A stretch of 5,404 nt of DNA, taken from the NCBI GenBank assembly GCA_029243845.1, contig JAQWRF010000255.1:1-5404 (forward strand). The letters run 5' to 3'. The position numbers were made by a program, and so were the translations under genes. Below the pieces are notes generated by a model. The model had not been told where the DNA came from, made no database searches, and was given only the letters and a program-made list of their open reading frames with translations. Within the stretch, counting starts at the first letter, position 1. The number at the start of each line of letters is the position of its first letter. This document shows, piece by piece, positions 1 to 5,404 of this stretch. Source of the stretch: Planctomycetota bacterium. GTDB lineage: Bacteria > Planctomycetota > UBA1135.

Positions 1-104
1 AGAATTAAAATGCCGCGTTCAGTCGCCCATTCGCGAATCACGGATGGCTCGGGCACTTGTAGCAAGTCTAAATCTAAGGTGGCGTTTTCCATGACAGGGT
101 GCAT
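1..104 (-). CDS. Unrecognised protein, N-terminal fragment (runs off left edge)
   Basis: An open frame starts at ATG 104 and stays open for 34 codons to the window edge. It begins MHPVMENATLDLDLLQ and continues through a segment containing PEPSVIREWATERG. The in-frame TAA of rsmJ lies two codons upstream (TAA ACT ATG), so the gene cannot start earlier, although ATG at 92 (residue 5) is an alternative start. Neither start has a clear Shine-Dalgarno sequence, which fits translational coupling to rsmJ, whose stop is 3 bases away. The fragment has no signal peptide or membrane segment and looks like a soluble cytoplasmic protein. Too little is present to name a family. That it is a real gene is inferred from its position in a tightly packed same-strand run and from its uninterrupted frame. 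Confidence 0.55.
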   Translation of the reverse strand, partial: MHPVMENATLDLDLLQVPEPSVIREWATERGILI

Positions 105-107
105 AGT

Positions 108-770
108 TTAACTTTGCGCCATATATACGTCGAAGCGTGTAGTCTTACCTTTTATCGAGTGGCTAACTGCATCGCGCAGTGGTCCGGCGTGTGAAGGCCG
201 CTTAACGACCACCCTGCTTACGCCGAAATCCAACGCAGCTTCAAGTAATGCACACTGGTCAGCATCGCTGCCGACAATTTCCCGGAAAATGCGCATATCT
301 TTTTTGGCTAGCGCCGTCTTCTTTTGTGGCGGGTGCATAGGGTCGAGGTAAATCACATTCGGCCTAAACTCTGCGACTAAGCCACGGGTTGAGTCACTCA
401 ACAGCTCAATGGCATCGCACTTAATAAAAGACAACCTGCCATCGAGTAATTCTTGTAACTCGGCATCGGCCAACGCGCGCTGTAAGCCGTCGTGTAAAGC
501 AGAGAACACTTGCGGGTGGCGCTCGCAACCTAGCACTGTAGCGCCCAAGCATGCCAACACAAAGCTATCACGCCCGAGACCCGCTGTAGCATCGAAGACT
601 CGCAGTGGCTGCTTAGCTTTATGCAAGCCGACCGCTTTCGACAAAGCCTGATTCTTGCCCCCACCAAACTTGCGGCGATAATCTAATTTACCGTTAACAA
701 AATCAATAACGACATCGCCGGCACTTGCACCAAGGCTGACCGGTTTATCGTGCTCTGAAGAGGATGTCAT
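108..770 (-). CDS. rsmJ: 16S rRNA (guanine1516-N2)-methyltransferase RsmJ
   Basis: RsmJ uses S-adenosylmethionine to methylate N2 of G1516 in 16S rRNA of the small ribosomal subunit, in the cytoplasm. The 220-residue protein carries the family hallmarks in order: VIDFVNGKLDYRRKFGGG at about 21-38, the SAM-binding loop DATAGLGRD at 60-68, an acidic residue after strand 2 (E83 in CERHP), the catalytic-type motif YLDPMHPP at 141-148, KK-MRIF around 156-162, VVVKRP at 187-192 and a C-terminal RFDVY. From memory, these match Escherichia coli RsmJ (formerly YhiQ) closely. E. coli RsmJ is about 250 residues and this protein lacks most of the roughly 30-residue N-terminal extension. The start is fixed: an in-frame TGA lies two codons upstream (TGA ATT ATG). 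The first 26 bases overlap the end of the upstream membrane protein gene and no good ribosome binding site is visible, so coupled translation is likely. Confidence 0.95.
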   Translation of the reverse strand: MTSSSEHDKPVSLGASAGDVVIDFVNGKLDYRRKFGGGKNQALSKAVGLHKAKQPLRVFDATAGLGRDSFVLACLGATVLGCERHPQVFSALHDGLQRALADAELQELLDGRLSFIKCDAIELLSDSTRGLVAEFRPNVIYLDPMHPPQKKTALAKKDMRIFREIVGSDADQCALLEAALDFGVSRVVVKRPSHAGPLRDAVSHSIKGKTTRFDVYMAQS

Positions 771-2244
771 AATTCAGGTTAGAGTCTAAATTGTCAAATA
801 CTTCGTTATGACGGATGACGTCCATTTTTAGCTTATAGGAGAAAACTCCGTGATTCCATGTTTCCGAATGGATGTCGAGCAAATACTCGCGCTGGTCATC
901 GAGTCGCAAAAAGAAATGTCCTTGACGATAACTTGAATGATGATCGCTTTCTTTAATGGTGCAGATAAAGTACGAGAGATCGACGTTGTCAATATCGCAC
1001 AAGCGGCCACCCTTAGAAACTTGCTCGCCAGACCTTGCGTACTGTTTAACAACGCCATCTTGCTGCGCATAAACATCGACTACAGCCAAAGACTGCGTAG
1101 CCAGCTCAATAAAATCATCGGCGTTGGCTAGTAACGACAAGTACATGGCATCGCTGTCAAAATTAACTTCATCACTTTCTACAGCATTCTTCTGCGACTG
1201 CAGCAGGCCCAATGCGGCAACTAGCTTCTCGCGCTGCAACTCCCCTAGCTGTAAATCATTTTCGAAAGGCTGCAACTCAGAAAAACTGCGCACGCTCTGC
1301 GCGGCCTCTAATTTCATCATTTGCAAGTTGCGCGCTTGTTCATCTAGATCTCTTGCGAGCTGAGCAATTGCGCTCTCGCTACGGCGAATTTCAAGATTTA
1401 GCTCACGCAACTGCACCTGATAACTTGCATCAAACTCGCTTTGGCGCCGGGAAGAATCGGCAAGGACTTGAGCCTTAAACGATAAGGCGGTGCTTAACAT
1501 CATCAAATCGGCATCAAGGTCAATCGTTGCAATGCGTGAGCCATCTCGCACAGTACTGTTATCCGCAATCAACCAGTGCAGCTTGCCGCTGTAATCAGAG
1601 GTTTGCTGCAGTTGTGGTATCACCCACTTTGCGCTTACCAATAACTCGGCTCTCGCGGTCTGAGGCAATAAGGGTAGTTGCTCAATGATGGGCAGCGGGT
1701 CGGCAAGGACCACCTGATTAGCTATTTGCTCTTGCGGATTTGACAAGTAAACGGCATACCAAACAGCGACCACTGCTAGGCCGAAAAAAGAGATCGTGGC
1801 GTAAGGGAGAAAACGTTGCACGTCGATGTGGACGCGTTTACCAGTGCTAGCCAGCAATACTTCATCGGTAACGACAGCTGCTTCCACAACTGTTTCAATA
1901 TCGAAAACACGCATTAAAGCATCTATCTTTTCTTTAGATGGCAACGACTCCCATTCGGCGTCGTAAACATCGCTGCTTTCCCATGCTCCTATTTTCACGA
2001 GAGGTACGCGCGATGTAGCGAGAACCGAGCGCACCATCTCTACTGTTGGCAGTGGCGCGGTAAAAGCAACTACACCTTCATTCACATACGCCAGTTCAGC
2101 GACAGTGATGCGCTTAAAGTCAAAACGAATGTCGGCCAAGTCAAGGAACCCATCCTCTCCATCACCGAGCACCCACATTTTAGTGAGGGGCTCTGAATCG
2201 GAATCAAAGAGACTACTATGCAATGTCATATGCGGCTGCCACAT
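745..2244 (-). CDS. HlyD/membrane fusion protein-like single-pass inner-membrane protein with N-terminal cytoplasmic domain
   Basis: The 499-residue protein has one clear membrane segment at about 147-167 (FLPYATISFFGLAVVAVWYA). The C-terminal part has membrane fusion protein (periplasmic adaptor) order: a first half-lipoyl stretch at about 222-242 (WLIADNSTVRDGSRIATID), a helical coiled-coil-like region at about 245-355 rich in Leu, Glu, Gln and Arg, a second half-lipoyl stretch at about 389-420 (AQQDGVVKQYARSGEQVSKG followed by a hydrophobic strand), then a beta-rich tail. By family analogy it would sit in the inner membrane with its C-terminal part in the periplasm, as a secretion or efflux adaptor. 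No ABC, RND or outer-membrane partner is in the window, so the substrate is unknown. Residues 1-140 precede the membrane segment, are acidic, and are much longer than the usual short cytoplasmic tail; they may be a degenerate receiver-like alpha/beta domain. TAG CCT ATG bars an earlier start; ATG 2229 (residue 6) is an alternative. The gene overlaps deoA by 29 or 14 bases and rsmJ by 26. Confidence 0.75.
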   Translation of the reverse strand: MWQPHMTLHSSLFDSDSEPLTKMWVLGDGEDGFLDLADIRFDFKRITVAELAYVNEGVVAFTAPLPTVEMVRSVLATSRVPLVKIGAWESSDVYDAEWESLPSKEKIDALMRVFDIETVVEAAVVTDEVLLASTGKRVHIDVQRFLPYATISFFGLAVVAVWYAVYLSNPQEQIANQVVLADPLPIIEQLPLLPQTARAELLVSAKWVIPQLQQTSDYSGKLHWLIADNSTVRDGSRIATIDLDADLMMLSTALSFKAQVLADSSRRQSEFDASYQVQLRELNLEIRRSESAIAQLARDLDEQARNLQMMKLEAAQSVRSFSELQPFENDLQLGELQREKLVAALGLLQSQKNAVESDEVNFDSDAMYLSLLANADDFIELATQSLAVVDVYAQQDGVVKQYARSGEQVSKGGRLCDIDNVDLSYFICTIKESDHHSSYRQGHFFLRLDDQREYLLDIHSETWNHGVFSYKLKMDVIRHNEVFDNLDSNLNYDILFRAR

Positions 2245-3418
2245 AGGCTAGCGCTTTATCTAGATGTTTGTCGGCATGATGCACGGAGACGAGCGGCTGA
2301 CCTGCAACAACGCGGTCGCCCACTTTAGAGTGCACCACTAAGCCTACCCCATGATGTATCGCGGCGTCGGCACGTTCTCGGCCTGCGCCTAGGACAAATG
2401 CCGCTAGGCCAATCTGTTCAGCGTCACATCGTGTCACAACACCATCGTGCTCTGCGCAATAATCTTGTTGTGCAACTCCTTCACTGCCGCGCAAAGCAAC
2501 ACTTAAGTCGCCGCCGTGCGCTGCAACTAGCTGCTGCCACACTTCGAAAGCACTGCCGTCTGCCAAGATGCGCTTAGCTTGCTCGGTATCGCCACTAAGT
2601 TCGGCAACAAGGTCTATTAAATCTTGTGGACCCTCGCCCAATAAAGTCTGCTCGGCCTCACGCACTTCAAGGGAATTACCCACGGCGTGCCCTAAAGGCT
2701 GCGACATATCACTAAGCAATGCGGTGGTCTTTACACCCGCACCATTACCAACGCGCATAATAGAATCGGCAAGCACCTCAGCCTCGGCGCGCGTCTTCAT
2801 GAACGCCCCGCTACCGTACTTGACATCCATCACCAACGATTCAATGCCTTCGACCAGCTTCTTTGACAAGATAGATGCGGTTATCAAGGCCACCGAGGGC
2901 ACGGTTTGTGTCTCATTGCGCATCGCATAAAGGATACGATCGGCGGGCGCCAACTCTGGAGTTTGCCCATTCATAAAACAACCTACGTCCTGCAAAGTGC
3001 GGCGCAGCTGTTGCGTATTCAATTCAGTGCTAAACCCAACGATTGATTCTAGTTTATCTAAAGTGCCGCCAGTGATACCTAAGCCGCGTCCCGAAAGCAT
3101 CGGTACTTTCTTGCCCATCTTCACCCACAACGGCGCCAACACTAGCGAAACTTTATCGCCAATGCCACCGGTGGAATGTTTATCAACAAAAGGACCGTCA
3201 ATGCCACTCCAGTCGAGTTTCTCACCACTATCCACCATTGCTTTGGTCAGGCAAACAGTCTCGGCATCCGTCATACCGTTACAAACAACAAAGGCCAACC
3301 ACGCGCCAACTTGAGCGTCGCTAATCTCGCCGGTAGTGACACCACGCACAAAGGCCTCTATTTGCCCATCGCACTGCTCAACACCTTGCCGACGCTCTAG
3401 CAACCACTGTGAAATCAT
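2216..3418 (-). CDS. deoA: Thymidine phosphorylase (or pyrimidine-nucleoside phosphorylase)
   Basis: This cytoplasmic salvage enzyme splits thymidine or related pyrimidine nucleosides with phosphate, giving the base and (deoxy)ribose 1-phosphate. The 400 residues show the family's three parts: an N-terminal helical domain (about 1-66), the central glycosyltransferase-3-like alpha/beta domain (about 70-310) and the PYNP C-terminal domain (about 320-392, from CAEHDGVV to HH). Phosphate-site residues are visible as DKHSTGG (K80, H81, S82) and the family signature SGRGLGITGGTLDKLE spans 109-124. The pyrimidine-contacting residues R167, S182 and K186 match R171, S186 and K190 of the E. coli enzyme, and DVKYGSGAFM is at 198-207. 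Met107 corresponds to the Met of E. coli thymidine phosphorylase, which favours thymidine, but specificity is not settled. It is about 40 residues shorter than E. coli DeoA (440), mainly in C-terminal-domain loops and the tail, with no active-site loss. Its ATG overlaps the lipoprotein stop as TAATG. Confidence 0.95.
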   Translation of the reverse strand: MISQWLLERRQGVEQCDGQIEAFVRGVTTGEISDAQVGAWLAFVVCNGMTDAETVCLTKAMVDSGEKLDWSGIDGPFVDKHSTGGIGDKVSLVLAPLWVKMGKKVPMLSGRGLGITGGTLDKLESIVGFSTELNTQQLRRTLQDVGCFMNGQTPELAPADRILYAMRNETQTVPSVALITASILSKKLVEGIESLVMDVKYGSGAFMKTRAEAEVLADSIMRVGNGAGVKTTALLSDMSQPLGHAVGNSLEVREAEQTLLGEGPQDLIDLVAELSGDTEQAKRILADGSAFEVWQQLVAAHGGDLSVALRGSEGVAQQDYCAEHDGVVTRCDAEQIGLAAFVLGAGRERADAAIHHGVGLVVHSKVGDRVVAGQPLVSVHHADKHLDKALAYVAAAYDIA

Positions 3419-4968
3419 TACTCTATCACCCGTATTTCGAGTGCATCGCCGATTTTCACACCGCGCTCGAGCACGGCTGGCTTACCCGCAGGATAGACCA
3501 TAATTTGGAAATCGTTATGGTACAAATTCTCAAAAACAAAGGCTCCCTCTGAGTTAGTTAATGAAGAGTCTATACCCAGAAAACGCTCTGGCAGTCGCGA
3601 CTCAGAAAAATTATCGCGTGGCAAGGACCCTTTAATTTGCACTCCGACATTTGCCATCGGCTTGCCATCAGCGTCAACAACTGTGCCCGAAACACTTTGA
3701 CCCGCGATCAAAGGCACGTTCAGTACTTGTGACTCACCAGCAATCATCACTGGTCCCATTAACGCAGTGCCATGTTGTGGATGATGCGCAATAAGGTAAA
3801 CATCGTCAACGTTACGCAAACTCGAAAACTTATAAAAGCCTTCGAAATCGCTACTAACACTCACATCACCTTCATCAGTTAACAGCCACAACTGCGTGTT
3901 ACTTAGCACAGTGCCGTCACCATCGCTAACCACACCGGTCAAAGAGATTGTTTCTTCAAGTTCTACCCAAACATCTATCTGCCCGGCATCAATCACCACA
4001 TGCGTTTGCGCGAAATCAGGATGGCGTGCGTTGACATTCCATCCTTGTGAATCAGGTATGGCACTAAGCACAAATGTGCCGTCGTCAGCAGAGCGCGTTA
4101 CCGAAGCGCGCGGCCCGTAGTTGAACAGGTTTTCATAGTCCGTGCTACGGCGATTTTTACGACGGTTTGGTTTACCCGCAACAATTTTTACGCCAGCGAC
4201 TGGGCCTTCGTTTTTGTCGATAACCTGCCCGTAAACAGAATGCGCTGGCTCAAGAAATATTTCTAACTCGCGGTACGAAGCTCCTTCTTCCATCATTCCG
4301 CCTGGACGCCACACACTCATTTGATTTTCGAAGGCGCCTTCAAGCACGAACGGACCCGCGGGAATACCACCAAGCGCGAAACGACCCTGATCGTCACTAG
4401 TGGTAAAGACACCTATTTTCAAATCTTCTTGGCTGTCAACGAACTCTGGTGAATAAAAGTAACAAGCCACTTTTGCACCAGCAACAGGCAAGTTTTCGAT
4501 GTCGTACACAGTGCCATACAAAGCGCCAGCAGGCGACAGCACCATTTCGATACTGTGAGTGAGTCCACCGAATAATACCGCAGGCGCTTCGATGGATCCC
4601 GGCGCCGAATAATTACCAGGATTCGCATGCACCGACAGTAATTGAGAACCATGTTCGAATTCGACACGTACCAAGCCTTCTTGATTGGACCAAGCACCCG
4701 TATTCGAAGGAATGCCACTGTCGTCCCATTGGATATCGACTTTCACTCCGCTCATCTTGCGGTTGGAATCTGGCAGCAACAGTTGGATTTCAAGCACAGC
4801 TGGCTTCAACGCATCTACCGCATCGCTATTTTCTTTGGCGGAAGACACTGTATCTACATCTGACGTGGAGCGTGCATTATCGCCACACCCACCTAAAACG
4901 ATGGCTAAGCAAATCATCAGCACTCCCAAAGCAGTCTTATTAAGTCTCATGACCCTAGGATACTGCAC
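3418..4968 (-). CDS. Lipoprotein with tandem carboxypeptidase-regulatory-like beta-sandwich domains
   Basis: This is a predicted exported lipoprotein of unknown role. A positively charged start (MRLNK), a hydrophobic stretch and a lipobox LGGC with Cys28 form a type II signal peptide. Gly at +2 would favour outer-membrane sorting by the E. coli rule. A Ser/Asp-rich linker (about 29-55) leads to roughly five repeated modules at about 59-143, 149-238, 245-337, 342-420 and 426-516. Modules 2-5 share the pattern G-x-V-x-D ... P-V-A-G-x-x-V ... D-x-x-G-x-F-x-L/F-x-x-I/L, for example GTVYDIENLPVAGAKV and GTVVDADGKPMANVGV, as in the CarboxypepD_reg-like family. No peptidase or other catalytic domain follows, so a scaffold, adhesion or binding role is inferred. 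The outermost start at 4968 is GTG; ATG 4950 (residue 7) gives a 510-residue protein with a more typical short lipoprotein signal and is my preferred start. It is the first gene of the leftward run. Confidence 0.8.
   Translation of the reverse strand: MQYPRVMRLNKTALGVLMICLAIVLGGCGDNARSTSDVDTVSSAKENSDAVDALKPAVLEIQLLLPDSNRKMSGVKVDIQWDDSGIPSNTGAWSNQEGLVRVEFEHGSQLLSVHANPGNYSAPGSIEAPAVLFGGLTHSIEMVLSPAGALYGTVYDIENLPVAGAKVACYFYSPEFVDSQEDLKIGVFTTSDDQGRFALGGIPAGPFVLEGAFENQMSVWRPGGMMEEGASYRELEIFLEPAHSVYGQVIDKNEGPVAGVKIVAGKPNRRKNRRSTDYENLFNYGPRASVTRSADDGTFVLSAIPDSQGWNVNARHPDFAQTHVVIDAGQIDVWVELEETISLTGVVSDGDGTVLSNTQLWLLTDEGDVSVSSDFEGFYKFSSLRNVDDVYLIAHHPQHGTALMGPVMIAGESQVLNVPLIAGQSVSGTVVDADGKPMANVGVQIKGSLPRDNFSESRLPERFLGIDSSLTNSEGAFVFENLYHNDFQIMVYPAGKPAVLERGVKIGDALEIRVIE
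3426..3430 (-). promoter_or_regulatory. Probable Shine-Dalgarno sequence of deoA inside the lipoprotein gene
   Basis: On the minus strand GGTGA lies seven bases upstream of the deoA ATG. It can pair with UCACC near the 3' end of 16S rRNA. It sits within the last codons of the lipoprotein gene, whose TAA overlaps the deoA ATG by one base (TAATG), an arrangement typical of termination-reinitiation. This supports ATG 3418 as the deoA start. Confidence 0.45.
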
Positions 4969-4990
4969 TTCGCTGATTTTTTCGAGATAA

Positions 4991-5019
4991 TTGCCGTAAG
5001 AGCCCTTTTTTTACGGTAA
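4991..5019. promoter_or_regulatory. Paired near-palindromic 9-bp sites, candidate operator between divergent genes
   Basis: TTGCCGTAA (4991-4999) and TTACGGTAA (5011-5019) are inverted copies of each other apart from one base, separated by 11 bases including a run of seven T. Each copy is itself nearly palindromic (TTAC-n-GTAA) and their centres (4995 and 5015) are 20 bp apart, about two helical turns. They lie in the sole divergent intergenic region, so a regulator bound there could act on either gene. No confident -35/-10 pair was found on either strand. A hairpin in RNA is possible (9 pairs including one G-U on the plus-strand transcript), but no U-tract follows the stem and no gene on either strand ends here, so a terminator is unlikely. 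Confidence 0.4.
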
Positions 5020-5063
5020 TCTTCATGCTGAGCTTAGTGCTCTCGTAACTCCATTTCCCGAAA

Positions 5064-5404
5064 ATGAAAAACCTACAATTATTCTTATGTACGATTGGCC
5101 TAGCCGCCATTTCCACTGCGTCCTTAATTGCTCAATCCCAGGATGATTGGGTCGAATGGGGACACGTCGACGGACTCAATCAGGGGGACTCTTTCGGTAG
5201 CTCAATGTCGCCTCTGGGTGACGTCAATAACGACAGCCACGACGACTACCTAGTCTCCTCACCGCAATCGAGCTCGTACCTACGCCGTGCTGGTGAGCTG
5301 AGTATTATCAGCGGCAAAAACGATAGTATTATCGCTAGTGTCAGCGGCAGCAGCATCGGGCAGCAGATGGGTTACAGTATTTGCGTGCTCGGCGAGCACG
5401 ATGG
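5064..5404 (+). CDS. Exported FG-GAP (integrin-alpha-like) repeat protein, N-terminal part (runs off right edge)
   Basis: The frame opens at ATG 5064 and stays open for 113 codons to the window end. An in-frame TAA 18 bases upstream and the lack of another early ATG fix the start. Residues 1-23 (MKNLQLFLCTIGLAAISTAS then LIA) form a Sec-type signal peptide with likely cleavage after Ala23, with no lipobox. The mature part begins a beta-propeller-type FG-GAP repeat: GDSFGSSMSPLGDVNNDSHD at about 41-60 contains the calcium loop D53-x-N55-x-D57-x-x-x-D61, followed by the hydrophobic YLVSSP strand, an AGELSIISGK strand at 76-85, and a second repeat starting near GQQMGYSICVLGEHD. Such proteins are secreted or surface-exposed; function is unknown. 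No good ribosome binding site precedes the ATG. It is divergent from the lipoprotein operon. Confidence 0.8.
   Translation, partial: MKNLQLFLCTIGLAAISTASLIAQSQDDWVEWGHVDGLNQGDSFGSSMSPLGDVNNDSHDDYLVSSPQSSSYLRRAGELSIISGKNDSIIASVSGSSIGQQMGYSICVLGEHD

Noticed and set aside
2568..2930. 120-codon plus-strand open frame opposite deoA
   Set aside because: It lies entirely antisense to the well-conserved central part of deoA, its product is Ser/Thr/Pro-rich in a way typical of an antisense shadow, and it matches no family I know.
4419..4718. 99-codon minus-strand open frame inside the lipoprotein gene
   Set aside because: It is an out-of-frame shadow of the repeat modules, with an Arg/Cys-rich composition and no recognisable motif.
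4991..5019. Rho-independent terminator (inverted repeat with a run of T)
   Set aside because: The T run lies in the loop rather than after the stem, and no gene on either strand ends here; both flanking genes start and diverge.
4984..5019. Minus-strand sigma-70 promoter using TTATCT as -10 and TTACCG as -35
   Set aside because: The spacing between the hexamers is 23 bases, too long, and no better -35 hexamer lies at 16-18 bases.
5030..5042. Small palindrome GAGC-TTAGT-GCTC upstream of the FG-GAP gene
   Set aside because: The arms are only 4 bp and do not extend, so it is within chance expectation.

Overview
The window looks like a piece of a gammaproteobacterial chromosome, probably an environmental or marine type. 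The best clue is RsmJ, a 16S rRNA methyltransferase family known mainly from Gammaproteobacteria. Base composition is moderate (roughly half G+C by eye) and genes are tightly packed. Genus cannot be told from this sequence.

Positions 4950 (or 4968) down to 1 carry a leftward run of five minus-strand genes that looks like one operon. In order of transcription they are: a multi-domain lipoprotein; deoA (thymidine/pyrimidine-nucleoside phosphorylase); a single-pass membrane protein resembling an HlyD-type membrane fusion protein with an unusual N-terminal cytoplasmic domain; rsmJ; and the start of an unrecognised gene that runs off the left edge. The junctions are a 1-base TAATG overlap, a 29-base (or 14-base) overlap, a 26-base overlap and a 3-base gap, so translational coupling is likely and there is no room for internal intergenic promoters or terminators.

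Positions 4951-5063 form the only intergenic region, between divergent genes. It holds two 9-bp near-palindromes (TTGCCGTAA and TTACGGTAA) whose centres are exactly 20 bp apart, a candidate operator. To its right, from 5064, a plus-strand gene begins that encodes an exported FG-GAP (integrin-alpha-like) calcium-binding repeat protein and continues past the right edge.

Functionally the operon mixes nucleoside salvage (DeoA), ribosome modification (RsmJ) and two envelope proteins of unknown role. No joint pathway is evident, and the co-transcription may be incidental. The least ordinary item is the membrane fusion protein-like gene, whose N-terminal ~140 residues may be a degenerate receiver-like domain. 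I see no mobile element, CRISPR array, tRNA or rRNA in the window.
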